DNA of 64,000 nt. Origin: Neostapfia colusana. Its lineage: Eukaryota; Streptophyta; Magnoliopsida; Poales; Poaceae. The stretch is from assembly GCA_030760725.1 (NCBI GenBank), contig JASWHV010000017.1, positions 12,704,304-12,768,303 on the forward strand, read 5' to 3'. The translations under genes were made by a program, and so were the position numbers. Below, one piece after another: positions 34,225 through 45,011 of the stretch (positions within the stretch are counted from its first letter, which is position 1; the number at the start of each line of letters is the position of its first letter). The notes under the pieces were generated by a model. It saw only the letters and a program-made list of their open reading frames with translations. It was not told the origin of the DNA and ran no database searches.

Positions 34225-34735
34225 GTGCATTGGATCCCCTTTCTCTCTCTGATCGGTGGGACCCACACGTCATACTCTACTTTTTCTCTTCCCCCCCCCC
34301 AAAACCCTAACCTTTTCTTTTTCTTTCTTTTCTTCTTCTCCTCCCTCCCGAACAACCCGCCGTCTCTCCCGATCTCCCACCCCACTCCGCACGCCTCCAT
34401 GGGCGCGCCCACCAAGCCTCGCCCCCCTCCTCTCGCCGACCTACCCCACGGCCGCCCGCGCCGGCGCTGACGCCATGGACCCCCTCGACGTAGCATCCGC
34501 CCGCGCCTTCCTCTTCCCGAACCCGCTGTGTGTCGCTCCTCTCCTCCGCGCGCCACCTCTCCCGCTCGCGTTGCCCGCCCTCCCCGCGTCCTTCTCAGCG
34601 TCGCCGCCATGATCTCGCCGGTACCCGCTTCCTCGTCGCCCACCTCTACCCCGCGCTGCCGCCCCCTCGAGTTCCTTTCGCCTGCCGCGTCTCCACGGCC
34701 CCAGCCCCGCCACCCTCCGCAACTGCTGCCCCCAA
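34225..34735 (+). other. GC-rich leader and unassigned coding-like segment of the mosaic
   Basis: It starts with a CT-rich leader and an abrupt rise in GC content. An ATG at 34475 opens a short frame (MDPLDVASARAFLFPNPLC) that ends in about 45 residues; other frames are Pro/Arg-rich and repetitive. I do not recognise the source gene. It may be the start of the TM9SF piece or a separate captured fragment. Confidence 0.35.
34302..34310 (+). promoter_or_regulatory. Telo-box (AAACCCTAA) in 5' leader-like sequence
   Basis: AAACCCTAA lies between a C-rich run and a CT-rich leader of about 60 bp. Telo-boxes are common near the start of plant housekeeping genes, so this may be a captured 5' untranslated region. 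Confidence 0.35.
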
Positions 34736-35245
34736 ACCCTCGACGCGCCGCTCCCCTTCACCGTCGTTGCGGCGCTCCTCTCCGCGCCGCCGAGCGTCCG
34801 CGGCTTCTACCTCCCGGGAAGCTACCCACACAAGTACAACCTCGGCAAAAACCCTCCACGGGAAGGTCAACTCGCTCACCTCCAACGACACCGAGATGCC
34901 CTTCAACTACTACAACCTCCCCTTCTGCACCCGCCCGAGAGCGTCAAGGATGTCACCGAGAACCTCGGCGAGCTCCTCATGGGCGACCGCATCGAGAACT
35001 CGCCCTACCGCTTCAGGATGTACATCAACGAGTCCGACCTCTTCCTCTGCCGCTCCGCGCCGCTCGCGCCCGACGCCTTCGTGCTACTCAGGAAGCGCAT
35101 CGACGAGATGTACCAGGTCAACCTCATCCTCGACAGCCTCCCCGCCACCCGCTACACCAGAAAGGCCGGCTACTTCCTCCGCTGGACCGGGTACTCCGTC
35201 GGGATCCGCATCGGCGTCGACTACTACGTCTTCAACCACCTCTAG
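34736..35245 (+). pseudogene. TM9SF / endomembrane protein 70 gene fragment (N-terminal part)
   Basis: The translation shows a hydrophobic leader, then RGFYLPGSYPHKYN, VNSLTSNDTEMPFNYYNLPF, ENLGELLMGDRIENSPYRFR, the segment around NESDLFLC and YYVFNHL, the lumenal N-terminal domain of TM9SF (nonaspanin) proteins. These are Golgi/endosome multi-spanning proteins of about 600-660 residues; only about 160 are present. A frameshift at about 34855 and a compensating one at about 34938 put the middle in another frame. TAG at 35243-35245 replaces the codon after VFNHL. The nine membrane segments are absent, so this is a pseudogene fragment. Confidence 0.82.
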
Positions 35246-35249
35246 CTTT

Positions 35250-35545
35250 ACATGGAGAAGTACGAGGAGTTCGGGGGATTCCTGCAGGAGTTTGTTGAGG
35301 CTGTGTGGGGGTCTCCTCAGAGTTCTCGCTCTTCAACCTCAAGTCCAAGAGCAAGTTCAGGGTCGATTTCGTCATCCGCACAGGTCCGGTTCCTTTGATT
35401 TCCTTCATCTACTTCCTGCTGCCTTTGGGATTTCCGTTGCATTCTGAACTCAGTCCTCGGTAGCTCATTGTAGATTCGATGACTTGGAAGGCTCTGCATC
35501 GCGGGACACCAGCAAGAAGGAACTGCTCAACTTCACCATAGCTGG
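35250..35545 (+). pseudogene. Possible SPOT1-like (At5g58100-type) gene fragment with intron
   Basis: In one frame the region reads SSEFSLFNLKSKSKF, then a GT...AG intron-like gap (about 35384-35474), then FDDLEGSASRDTSKKELLNF. From memory this resembles the N-terminal part of plant SPOT1-like transmembrane proteins. The retained intron argues for capture as DNA, not from mRNA. It follows the TM9SF fragment directly and is in no continuous frame with it. The source gene assignment is tentative. Confidence 0.35.
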
Positions 35546-35640
35546 TGGGTGCTTGTGTCTGTTTGCAAATTTCTTTTCCTTTTCGGATTACACAACGTAG
35601 ACAACATTTCAAACAACCTAACACGCCCTTCCGCTTCTTA

Positions 35641-35716
35641 GGAACGCCGGCAAGTTTTCCTCAGGTTCTTTCAACACGGACCGCGGCTCGCACTCCTACC
35701 CCGACGAGTTCCGGTG
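35641..35716 (+). pseudogene. Isolated exon-like fragment
   Basis: It is bounded by an acceptor-like CTTCTTAG at about 35640 and a donor-like CCGGTGAG at about 35714. It encodes NAGKFSSGSFNTDRGSHSYP in between. I do not recognise the protein; it may be an exon of the preceding fragment or of another gene. Confidence 0.3.
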
Positions 35717-35799
35717 AGCATCTCCGCCTCTCCCCGATGAGCTATCAGTTTCGCTTAGTTCCTCCACCTCCTAACAGCGCTAACGTCTTTGCCTCGCTC

Positions 35800-35905
35800 T
35801 GGTGCGCGTCAAGAACCTGAAGAACGCGCGGAAATGGGACCCCAACGAGGACCTAACCACGTCGCCACTTCTCCGCAACGGCCACTGGTGGCGGGCGACT
35901 GCGCG
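35800..35905 (+). other. Coding-like segment before STT3 fragment
   Basis: One frame reads RVKNLKNARKWDPNEDL and then SPLLRN, after which the STT3 sequence begins in a shifted frame. SPLLRN may already be the cytosolic N-terminus of STT3; the earlier part is unassigned. Confidence 0.3.
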
Positions 35906-37148
35906 ATGCCTTCGGTGGCGTGCTGTGCGCCTTCACGCTCCTCATCGGCGTCCTCGTGTTCTTGATCCGCCTCTTCTCTGTAATCAAGTACGAGAGCGTG
36001 ATCCACGAGTTTGACCCCTACTTCAATTTCCGTGTCACTCAGGTACCCCTTGGCCGTGTGATTGGTGGCACTGTATATCCTGGCTTGACACTGATAGCTA
36101 GTACTATTTGGTGGTTGCTAAACTCCCTTAACATCCCATTATCGGTGCAGACCGTTTGTCTGTTTACCGTTCCAATTTTCTCGGCAAATGCTTCCTGGGC
36201 TACTTACCTCTTAACAATGGAAGCAAAGGGCACTGGAGCTGGACTGATGGCAGCAGCCATTTTGGCAATGGTACCCACATATATCTCAATATCCGTTGCA
36301 GGCAGCTATGATAATGAAGTTGTAGCGATATTTGCCTTGATATTCACCTTTTATCTATATGTAAAGACACTGAACACTGATCACTCTTTTATGCAACGCT
36401 CAATGCTCTCTCATATTTCTACATGGTCTGCTCTTGGGGAGGCTACACATTAATTGTGAACCTTATTCCAATGCACGTGCACTTGTGTATTGTAACTGGT
36501 CGTTACTCTTCACGACTTTACATTGCATATGCCCCCCTTGTTATTTGGGAACACTTCTGGCAACCCTAGTACCTGTGGTTAGTTTCAATGCGGTTTTGAC
36601 ATCCGAGCACTTTGCATCATTTCTGGTGTTCATAATCCTTCATGTGGTTGCTCTTGTCCATTACATCAAAGGACTTCTGACTCCCAGGCTATTCAAAGTT
36701 GCTATGACTCTTGTTAGAACTGTTGGCTTAGCTGTTTGTTTTGTGGTAGTAGCCATACTTGTTGCACTGGTGGCATCTAGTACAACAAAAGGCTGGAGTG
36801 GACGTAGTTTGAGCCTACTTGACCAAACATATGCAAGCAAGTATATCTCTATCGTTGCCAGCGTCAGTGAGCACCAACCGCCTACCTGGCCATCTTATTT
36901 TATGGATATCAATGTGCTGGCCTTCCTGATTCCTGCTGGTATCATTTCGTGCTTCTTGCCTTTGTCTGATGCAGGCTCTTTCATGTTCTTGTACTTGGTC
37001 ACTGCAGTGTATTTTTCTGGACTAAAGGTACGGCTTATGCTTGTCCTTGCTCGTGCTGCGTGCATTTTATCTGGAATCGCTCTCTCTAAAGCTTTTGATG
37101 TCCTAACACGATCTATTAAATCTCAGCTTTCGACATTGTTTGATAATG
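35906..37148 (+). pseudogene. STT3: STT3 oligosaccharyltransferase catalytic subunit, truncated pseudogene
   Basis: It encodes the N-terminal and membrane part of STT3, the ER enzyme that moves glycans from dolichol to Asn in N-glycosylation. Visible motifs are EFDPYFNFR (first catalytic Asp motif), SVAGSYDNE (second acidic motif), KGWSGRSLSLLD and SVSEHQPPTWP. Several hydrophobic spans are preserved. About 20 residues between FRVTQ and PLGRVIGG are missing. Frameshifts at about 36388, 36478 and 36530 break the frame, then 36550-37148 is open. It ends at LFDN, where element B begins, so the WWDYG-containing lumenal domain is absent here and may lie right of the window. No introns are seen. 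It is non-functional. Confidence 0.88.
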
Positions 37149-39351
37149 AGAGGGCCCGACACCCATTCACGGGGCCGCTCACTCAAGAATCGCATTAGGT
37201 GGTGCTATGATATGTGGCATCCAACAGGACACATATAAGGAAAATGCATTACATAACTCAAAAGTAAAATCTTACAAATGTTCTTTGTAAATAATTTACA
37301 TCAAATAATCATCTTACGTTGAATAACTACTAAGTACTCGAGAAGATGTGTAGCCCACATACTCTTTTCGCTAGCAACATGAAGACAACAGAAGCAGCTG
37401 GGTTCTTCGTGTGTTAAATGACTCGGAAGTCTCCGAGTCTCACCGGACAACCTCTTCTTAGCATCGATGTTAACCTGCAAAATCACTTATATAGCAAGCG
37501 TGAGCACATAGTCTCAGCAAGACTGATCCGTCTTCGCTAAACAAGAAACTCTACATTCATGACTGATTGAAAAGTGTAGCTGAATTTGCATAAACGACTC
37601 ACCTACAGTGGATCCTTAACTTTCAGGTTTTAAGCCTCATTTTGAAGACCATGAGCCGAACAACATTGCAACTCCACAATGAAACAAAAAATATTTTTTT
37701 ATGATGCTTCTTATACAAAGTGAAGTAAACTTTAATTAGTACTATCTCTAAATCAAGCATGGTTACAATACAAGTTAAAATTCATAACCCTTATCAAGTT
37801 CAAAGTAAATCACTTTAGTTCTTACTACTTCAAGACGCAGTGAGCAAGTATGCTCATATGACCGCGAGCGACGGTGATTCAAATCAATACATATCCAGAC
37901 TACATGACACGTACACCCATACTCCGGGTTGCCGACAGCAACCTCGACTGATGTTGTACGCGACCACCTTTCCCAAGTTCTTTCACACAGGACGTAGTCC
38001 AATCGCCCCGAACAGCAAGCTCTCTCAAGGTACATACCCGCAGTGATATATTCTTGAGTGAGTTACCTTCTACTGTTTCATATAAATTCTTTTGCTGAAA
38101 AGTTTTAATTTTTTTTCCATAATTGTTTATTTACTTTCATACAAGTTGGGTTGTATATTTGGTTAGAGTTTTCAACCTGAATCGAACCCAATTTGAATCA
38201 CTAAATTTGGAGTTTCCTATTAAAAGTTATGCGCTTCCAAATTTTGGAGGAAATCTAAAATTTGAACTAAATCGGGAAAATTCAAATCCTGACTGTGGGT
38301 TCAGGGGCTACGTGTCACTCTCGGGCAAAACACATGGGGCCACAGGGTTATTACTGCACAGCCACAGACTGATCCGGTGCAATAGAGAATCCCAGTTAAG
38401 TTTTTGTCCCACTAACAACGGGCCCACCAACGTCTTCTTCAACCTCTCTACTCCCGCACGCCCGCGTCGCCCGAGCTCGTCGGAGCTCGCCGGAACTCGG
38501 TCGCCCGGCCACCTCCCAAGCTCACACTCACCGCTAGTGCCTAAAATCACTTGCTGAACACGTTGGGAGAACTTCCCCTGGCCGGCGATGGCTCTACCCT
38601 AGCTCGCATCGAGCGACGGCTCAAACCGACCTTCGGCGACGTCGCTCGACCCTTCTAGCCTGCCAAAACCTCAGTGGAGTGGCTCTACAGAACCGGTGAG
38701 ACACGGACGAGCTCGACATGGATTCCAAACGGACAGGGATTAGCTCTAAGGTGGGTCTCACCGTGCGCTTGTGGCTTCCCGCCACGGTCGCCGTCGAAAA
38801 AGTTGAAAATATCCCATCAACAGTGGGTTTCATGCTAGGGTTTCAAAGAGAAATTGTTGCCTAGCAAGTCTAGCTCGTGTGAGTGCAATTTGGTTTTCTC
38901 TAAACAAGAATCAATAGGGAATTTCGAAGTTCCTTACCCGCGGGTCGTTTTGCACCGATCGGGACAAAAACTGTAATTCCGCCGGCGACGATCTACTGAT
39001 GGACTTGAGCTTCGGAGGTGAGCAGTGTGGAACCTTGGCACGTCCAAAGGTGCCCTTGCTTAGCCGTGAGAAGCTCCCAGTCGAGCTGTCCACGTGAGCC
39101 TCCCTTCGGTTGTTTGAGCCTCCCTTCGGTTGTTGCTCTCGGTCGTTGTGGGAACACTTGGTTCTCGGTGTGGGGAGGCCTAGCACCCTCGGTGGCGCGT
39201 CGAGGAGGTAGATGGTGAGTCCTCGATGCTGTTTTGCTACTTTGCTGAGGCTTTGCACGCGAGCTCGTGGTTGCCCGAGTGATCGAAGCAGTGGATGCGA
39301 CCTTTGTTCGGTTCTTGCGCGAGGGAGAAGGAAAACAGAGAGGGTTCTCGG

Positions 39352-39422
39352 TTCTGTGGCAAAGCTGAGCACGGCTTGGAGTCAAAGCAGCGCACGAGTA
39401 GCTCGCCAGTGCAAAGGAGACC
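39352..39422. repeat. 71-bp flank repeat, left copy
   Basis: It is nearly identical (a few substitutions) to 42153-42223 on the other side of the nested solo LTR. Both copies represent the same short stretch of B's LTR, which is present once in the right LTR near 52320-52388. Confidence 0.85.
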
Positions 39423-39443
39423 AGCACCTCCACCAACGTCACG

Positions 39444-42151
39444 TGACACCCGGTTTTGAAAAATAGAACCAATTGAATGCATATGCGTGCCCAGGATGTT
39501 CATCACACATGCACATGTAATCCACAAAATGAATTCAGAATATAACCACGAATAAATAGAGTTTAAGTACTTTATTACAATGACTCAATGTATCATGAAT
39601 ATCTAACTTATTCTTGCAGCGGAAGTTTCTAAACGACAGCGGAAATAACTAAAGACAGCAGACTCCAATCCTCAACTCCACAGGCATGTTGATGGTAGTT
39701 CGCACGCCTAGTACTCCACATGGTTCTTGAAGTACTCGTGTCCTGTAGCTGATGTATATGTGGTAATGTAAGGGTGAGTACATGTCGTACTCCGCAAGTG
39801 CGAGAAAAGTATGACATGTAGCTTACAACAAGGTAGGCAATAAAAAGATTATTGCAACAAGCAAATTTTATTTCACAAATATGGTAAAAACAACAAGTAA
39901 GTCTAAGTGAGTTAAAATCTCATCATAACCAAGTTAAATCATCAACATTCTTTCATCATATTTCACCATATATTAAGTCTCAACCAGGCATTAATCTTTC
40001 TCAAGTTCCTCTCATACTCATAAATATTCATAACCATCTCATATTCATATAACCGAAACCAAACTCATTTTCATAACTCAAAACAGTCCCAAAACCAGCC
40101 CCAATGACCATACCCAAATATCCATATCCATTTTGCCTCTAATCATGGAAATGGCCAGGTGCTGTGACTGGCTATCATGATAGTTTTACACTCTGTAGAG
40201 GTGACACCACTTTACTTACAAGTCCGTGATTTCATCACCCGTCGGTGACTAGACAAAACCTCCATTATACCAGTACACAACCGTCGATGTATGGTCAAGA
40301 GATCACAAAATAGCCTTTACAAAGGGGTTGCTAGATGTACGAACCCACTGAGGTTTCACCGGCAGGCTCGAATCTCCATTCTCCCACCCACGGCCCCCCT
40401 CTTGTGCCATGCAGTTACTAGGGCAGTTACTCTCGACTCCCATTCTCCGCCCCGTCCAACGGTCCATAACAAGCTAGAAACACACCTAATTAATCAGCTA
40501 AGCCGCACCCATACTTGGCCTTGTGGTGGCACTGTTTTTCTGGTATATTCTCGCATGAACCGGTCCTTAGATCTACAATAAACAAACCACCATCTCATTC
40601 AGCAACATCCATGAACCAAGCTTGCCTAGATCTCTCTGATTTCATGCCCATTAACATCATCAAGTTCTCATCAACATTATTCATATGAGTGAAGTAGCTA
40701 ACCATGTTTTATTTCAACTTCCCGTGTCCTGTAAATTAAGCGAAGCAAAAAGAAAAAATGACCATACCTGACTCGTCAACTTTCTCGGCGACAAGGAGGG
40801 TTAACAAAACTAGTAAACTCCTATAAAAGGGTGTCCCATCAAGTTGATTCAAGCATACACGTTTTCGCAATCAAAACATAGGATCAATATGGTCAAGGGG
40901 CACTTGCCTTGCTCCCGTGGTTCGTGTTGCTCAAGCGTCTCGAAATCTTGGTGCTGTAGTTCCTCGTAGACGGCCTCTTAAGCTTGTCCTTCTACTCACG
41001 ACCACGCACATACAAATTCACATTAATAAATCATCATGCACAAACTTACTCAAGATGCAATGGGTTAGATGAATGCAAATCCTATAGTGCAGTTTTATTA
41101 AACCAGTTTGTACGTGTTCTTGCATGTTTTAATGGGCTTTTATGGGATTTTATGATGAATAAGGGTGTAGGTGTAGGTATCAAGTGTGGACGTGGTAATG
41201 ATCTTGACTCAAGATCTAGATCAATTCCACAGTAAAAAATCGATCAAAACATGATCTGTTCACATGAAAAAGTTTCTGCTCGAAGGGGGCGAAGAAAACA
41301 GATGCGTAGAAACAGCGGCAACGTCGTAGGATGAGTAATGAAGACCTACTTCACTTCCTTCTTGTGGCAGTGCCTTTCTCCTAGCAACGGCAGCAGCAGG
41401 GGATTTTTCTATGGAAGATTAGGGTAGGACAGATCATCAGGCTTCTTTTCCAGCGACGGCGAGGCATGACGGAGCTCGTTGGCGGGTCTCGATGACGGGA
41501 CTCGATGGCGGGGCTCGACGGCGGGGCTCGCCGACGGGGCTCACCGGCGATCAAACTCCAGCAGGGGGGACAACTCGGCGACTTGGAGGGGGGCTCCAAC
41601 TCGGCGACTTGGGGAGGGGGAGGGCTACGGCCAAGGGGGGCTGGCGGTTGTATTTATAAGGGGAGAAAAGAGGAGTACTACTCCAATTGGAACTCAACCA
41701 AGAGTCCTAGTCAATTTGAAACTCAACCAAAGAGTCCTAGGGACTTTTCCCCTTTTTGGCTGCGGCAGCATTGGGGATTAATTCCCCCCAAATGTGTGGA
41801 AAATTCTCCTTTTTGGGGGAGTTGGGGAATTTGGAAAATTTGGGGGAAATTTGGGAATGGCTCATTTCAGCTATCTTTTTCATTTCTCACCATTTCTATG
41901 TCGCATTCTCCATTTCTATATTCTCCTCTCCTCTCTATTTCTATGTCCCATTCTCCATTTCTATATTTCCTTCTCCATTTCTATAGTTCTTCCTCCATTT
42001 CTATGGTTCTTCTTCCATTTTATGGTTCTTTTTCTATTTCTATGATTCATTCCCCATTTCTATGTTTCTTTCTCCATTTCTATTTCTTTTACAATGCTTC
42101 TCTACATGAAAAATGTATGCAATGCATGGTAGTGAATTTGAGGGTGTTACA
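39444..42151 (-). mobile_element. Solo LTR of another family inside element B's left LTR (2708 bp)
   Basis: It begins TGACACCCGG and ends GGGTGTTACA on the + strand, so reads TGTAACACCC...GGGTGTCA on the minus strand, the start typical of several grass gypsy LTRs. It contains a cleavage/polyadenylation-like region near 39560-39630 in minus orientation. No 5-bp target duplication is visible (left TCACG, right CTTCT); instead, a 71-bp repeat of B's LTR flanks it. Confidence 0.7.
41889..42090. repeat. CCATTTCTAT minisatellite
   Basis: About nine imperfect units of 18-22 bp, each beginning CCATTTCTAT and ending with a C/T-rich tail. Located at the U3 end of the solo LTR. Confidence 0.85.
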
Positions 42152-42935
42152 CTTCTGTGGCGAAGCTGAGCACGGCTTGGAGTCAAAGCAGCGCACGAGT
42201 AGCACGCCAGCGCAAAGGAGACCGCGTGGAGGTGGCGCGCGCTGTGTCTCGGTGTCGCCCGGGTGCTGCTCGACTCTGTCTCGGTAGCTATCGAGTGGAG
42301 AAGCAAAACAGAGAAGCAAGACTTAAGAGTGTAAGACAATTTGTTCCAATGACAAATGGGCCCCACTCCGTTTCACCCCCTTATCCTCCCCCAAAATATC
42401 TTCAAAATTTGCAAATGATGAAATTCAATTGTGTGGAGTTGAAAACTAGGCTGCATTTGGATAATTGGGTAAATTTCATCCAAATTCAAATGTGTATTTG
42501 AATTCATTGTACATTTAAGTCCATTTGGAAAAATGGATAGGAAACATCTTCAAAAATTCATGAGACTTTGCATTCTCACTAATTTGGACCGAAGGAATTC
42601 AAATATGAAACCCGATTTTTAATTTAGCTGCTGCAAATAAGAGTTTGAACACATCAGTTTGCATTTCCACTGTGTAGCCCTCATTTGAAATTTGAATTGA
42701 ACAATTTAGTTCCAAAATCTGAATTTAATTTTGTCACACATGAGAACTTCCCACCTTGGGCTCAAATCTCCTCTGAGTTCCAAGCATTCAAATAAATAAT
42801 TGTACTTGTGTGAATAGAGCTCTCGTGTGCATAATCAGATGTGAAAGTTTAAACAAGTCCTATTTTTCATACACATGAAACCAAATGCTTGATCAAACTT
42901 TGTTCATTTGTATTCACATTTTTGGTACCTTTACA

Positions 42936-42956
42936 TCCTTCCCCCCTTAAAAGGAA
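42936..42956 (-). other. Polypurine tract of element B
   Basis: The complement reads TTTTAAGGGGGGAAGGA immediately before the TGTAAAGG LTR start, parallel to TTTTAAGT-G10 in element A. Confidence 0.8.
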
Positions 42957-43029
42957 TATCGTCCCGAGATTACAAAAGAAGAGCGAGACGGGAGGGTAAT
43001 TACAAAGTGTATGACAAAAGTTCATGATA

Positions 43030-43509
43030 ATTCTTGTGGATGTAATCTTCACTTTCTCACGTCGCCTCTTCCGGTGTATGATTACTCCACAGGACTTTGT
43101 AAAATTTCAAAGTCCGATTCCGGGTGCTTCGGGTCTTTTCGTCGATAATCTATATGGGCTGCTCGGTGTATGCGAGATTCGGCTTTACCTCGTCGATGTC
43201 TTTGGTGCGGACAACAACGGTAAACTTGAGACATTTCCGCAGCTGTGACATGTGAAATATGTCGTGAATACCGACAAGGTTTGCCGGTAGTTCTAGCCGG
43301 TAGGCTACGGTCCCGCACTTCTTTGTGATGACAAACAGACCGATGAATCGGGGATCAAGTTTCTCCTTGACACCGAACCGATGAATCCCTTTTATCGGAG
43401 ATACACGAAGATACACGTGCTCTCCGATGTCGAAATACAGCGGTTGACGCCTCTGGTCCGTGTAGCTTTTCTGACGAGATTGGGTAGCTTTGAGGTTCTG
43501 TTGTATCAT
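43030..43509 (-). pseudogene. pol: Element B integrase tail and chromodomain
   Basis: The frame from 43509 to 43150 has QSRQKSYTDQRR, YLRVSPIKG and MSQLRKCLK, the integrase GPY/F-type tail. A stop follows, then the same frame continues as FYKVLWSNHTPEEAT, where the expected Trp is TGA, and on to about 43030. The chromodomain is thus recognisable but closed by a stop at its most conserved tryptophan. Confidence 0.82.
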
Positions 43510-44300
43510 AGAACTCTCTCTTCGGCTTCGTGGACAAGATAAACCCCGAACGTTACTCGTTCACCGGGCTCGCACCAATTCAATGGTGTACGACACTTCC
43601 GCCCGTAGAGAGCTTCATATTGTGCCATTTTGATGCTCGTCTGATAACCGTTGTTGTACGAGAACTTCGCCAATGGTAAGTGATCATATCAGCTCTTACC
43701 GTGGTGGATGGCACACACTCTTATCATATCTTCAAGTATTTGATTCACCTCTCAGTTTGCCCATCGGTTTGAGGGTCATACACGGAGTTTAGAATCAATT
43801 TAGTTCCCAAGGATGCGTGTAGCTGCTCCCAGAAACGAGTTACGAACAGTGATTCTCCGTCGGACACAATGGTATGGGGAACTCCATGTAAGCACAAGAT
43901 TCGTGCTATGTACAACTCCGCATACTGCTTTGCATTGTATATTGTATGCATAGGGATGAAATGTGTTGATTTGGTTAACCGGTCAACGATTACCCAAATT
44001 GAATCATGGTTGTGGGAGGTCATTGGCAACCCGACGATGAAATCCATACTCAAGTCTTCCCACTTCCATGCCGGTATTTGAAGTGGTTGCAACAGGCTCA
44101 ACTTGTTCACATGGTCGGCCTTGTCTCTTCAACACGTATCACATTCTGAAACGTACTTTGCAACTTCACGTTTCATACGTGTCCACCAAAACTTCTTCCG
44201 AAGATCTTGGTACATTTTATTGCTGCCCGGATGAATGGAAAATTTGGACAAATGAGCTTCATCCAAAATTTTCTTCCGTAGTCCCATATCCCGGGGGTAA
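43510..44300 (-). pseudogene. pol: Element B integrase zinc finger and catalytic core
   Basis: The zinc-binding region keeps both His and both Cys (HLSKFSIHPG, ECDTC) but TGA follows the last Cys (complement of 44129-44131). The core frame 44110-43745 has MDFIVGLP and IVSDGE, with the catalytic Glu in DGQTER, so the D-D-35-E triad is present even though the usual SDRG reads SDGE. Sequence between 43745 and 43510 is frame-shifted. Confidence 0.85.
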
Positions 44301-45011
44301 TACTATCTGGTCGTTGAACCACAACGTACCTTCTTCGTCGTTCCGGAAGCATTTCATTTCTCTGTTGTCTATTCTTCGCCGTATGTGAAACATACCCTTG
44401 TCTTTTCGTTGCGGCTCAATGATCTCCTCGCGGATTGTAGGAATAAGAGCAAGATTGTAGAGTGCTCCATACGGAATGACATGGAGGCTTGGTTCTTCAT
44501 CATCTATTTCAGCAACAGGCAAGTGGTGGACATGCGCCTTACGACTGAGCGCATCGGCGACCACATTCCCCTTTCTCGGATGATAATGAATCTCAAGTTC
44601 GTAATCTTTAATGAGCTCTAGCGATTTTCGTTGTATCATATTCAGTTCTTTCTGAGTGAAGATGTATTTCAAGCTCTTGTGGTCGGTGTAGAGGTGTACA
44701 AGATTTCCGAGCAAGTAATGCCTTCACATCTTCAAAGCAAGGACCACGACAGCTAACTCAAGATCATGAGTTGGATAATGCTGCTCATGGTTTCAGAGTT
44801 GACGAGATCCATAAGCGACCACTCGTCCTTCTTGCATCAGCACGCAGCCAAGACCGGTGCCAGATGCATCGCAATAAACGTCGAATGACTTCGTCGTATC
44901 CGGCTGAGCAAGAACTGGGGCTGTCGTGAGATGCTTCACTAGAGTCTTGAAAGCTTGTTCACACGCAACACCCCACACAAATATGGTACTCTTTTTTAAT
45001 AATTCCGTCAT
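44259..45011 (-). pseudogene. pol: Element B RNase H and integrase linker
   Basis: The pieces 45011-44793 (FDVYCDASGTGLGCVLMQ) and 44714-44259 (LYTDHKSLKYIFTQKELN, then NVVADALSRKAHVH and the linker LHVIPYGALYNLA) carry the catalytic Asp residues of RNase H. A frame change occurs between them at about 44715-44792. Confidence 0.85.

Larger units (their letters stand above)
37149..42935 (-). repeat. 3' LTR of element B, with nested solo LTR
   Basis: It matches 48889-52680 on the same strand. It lacks about 1.25 kb (equivalent to 49830-51090) and is split by a solo LTR at 39444-42151. Its U3 end (complement of 42924-42935) reads TGTAAAGGTACC, beside the polypurine tract. The terminal base at 37149 is mutated from the expected T. 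Confidence 0.88.

Noticed and set aside
34077..34761. Minus-strand ORFs rich in Gly and Arg
   Set aside because: Complement of the GC-rich leader and TM9SF fragment; low complexity.
34012..37148. Helitron or Mutator-like ends around the gene mosaic
   Set aside because: No convincing TC...CTRR with hairpin and no long terminal inverted repeats were seen; the right boundary is destroyed by element B.
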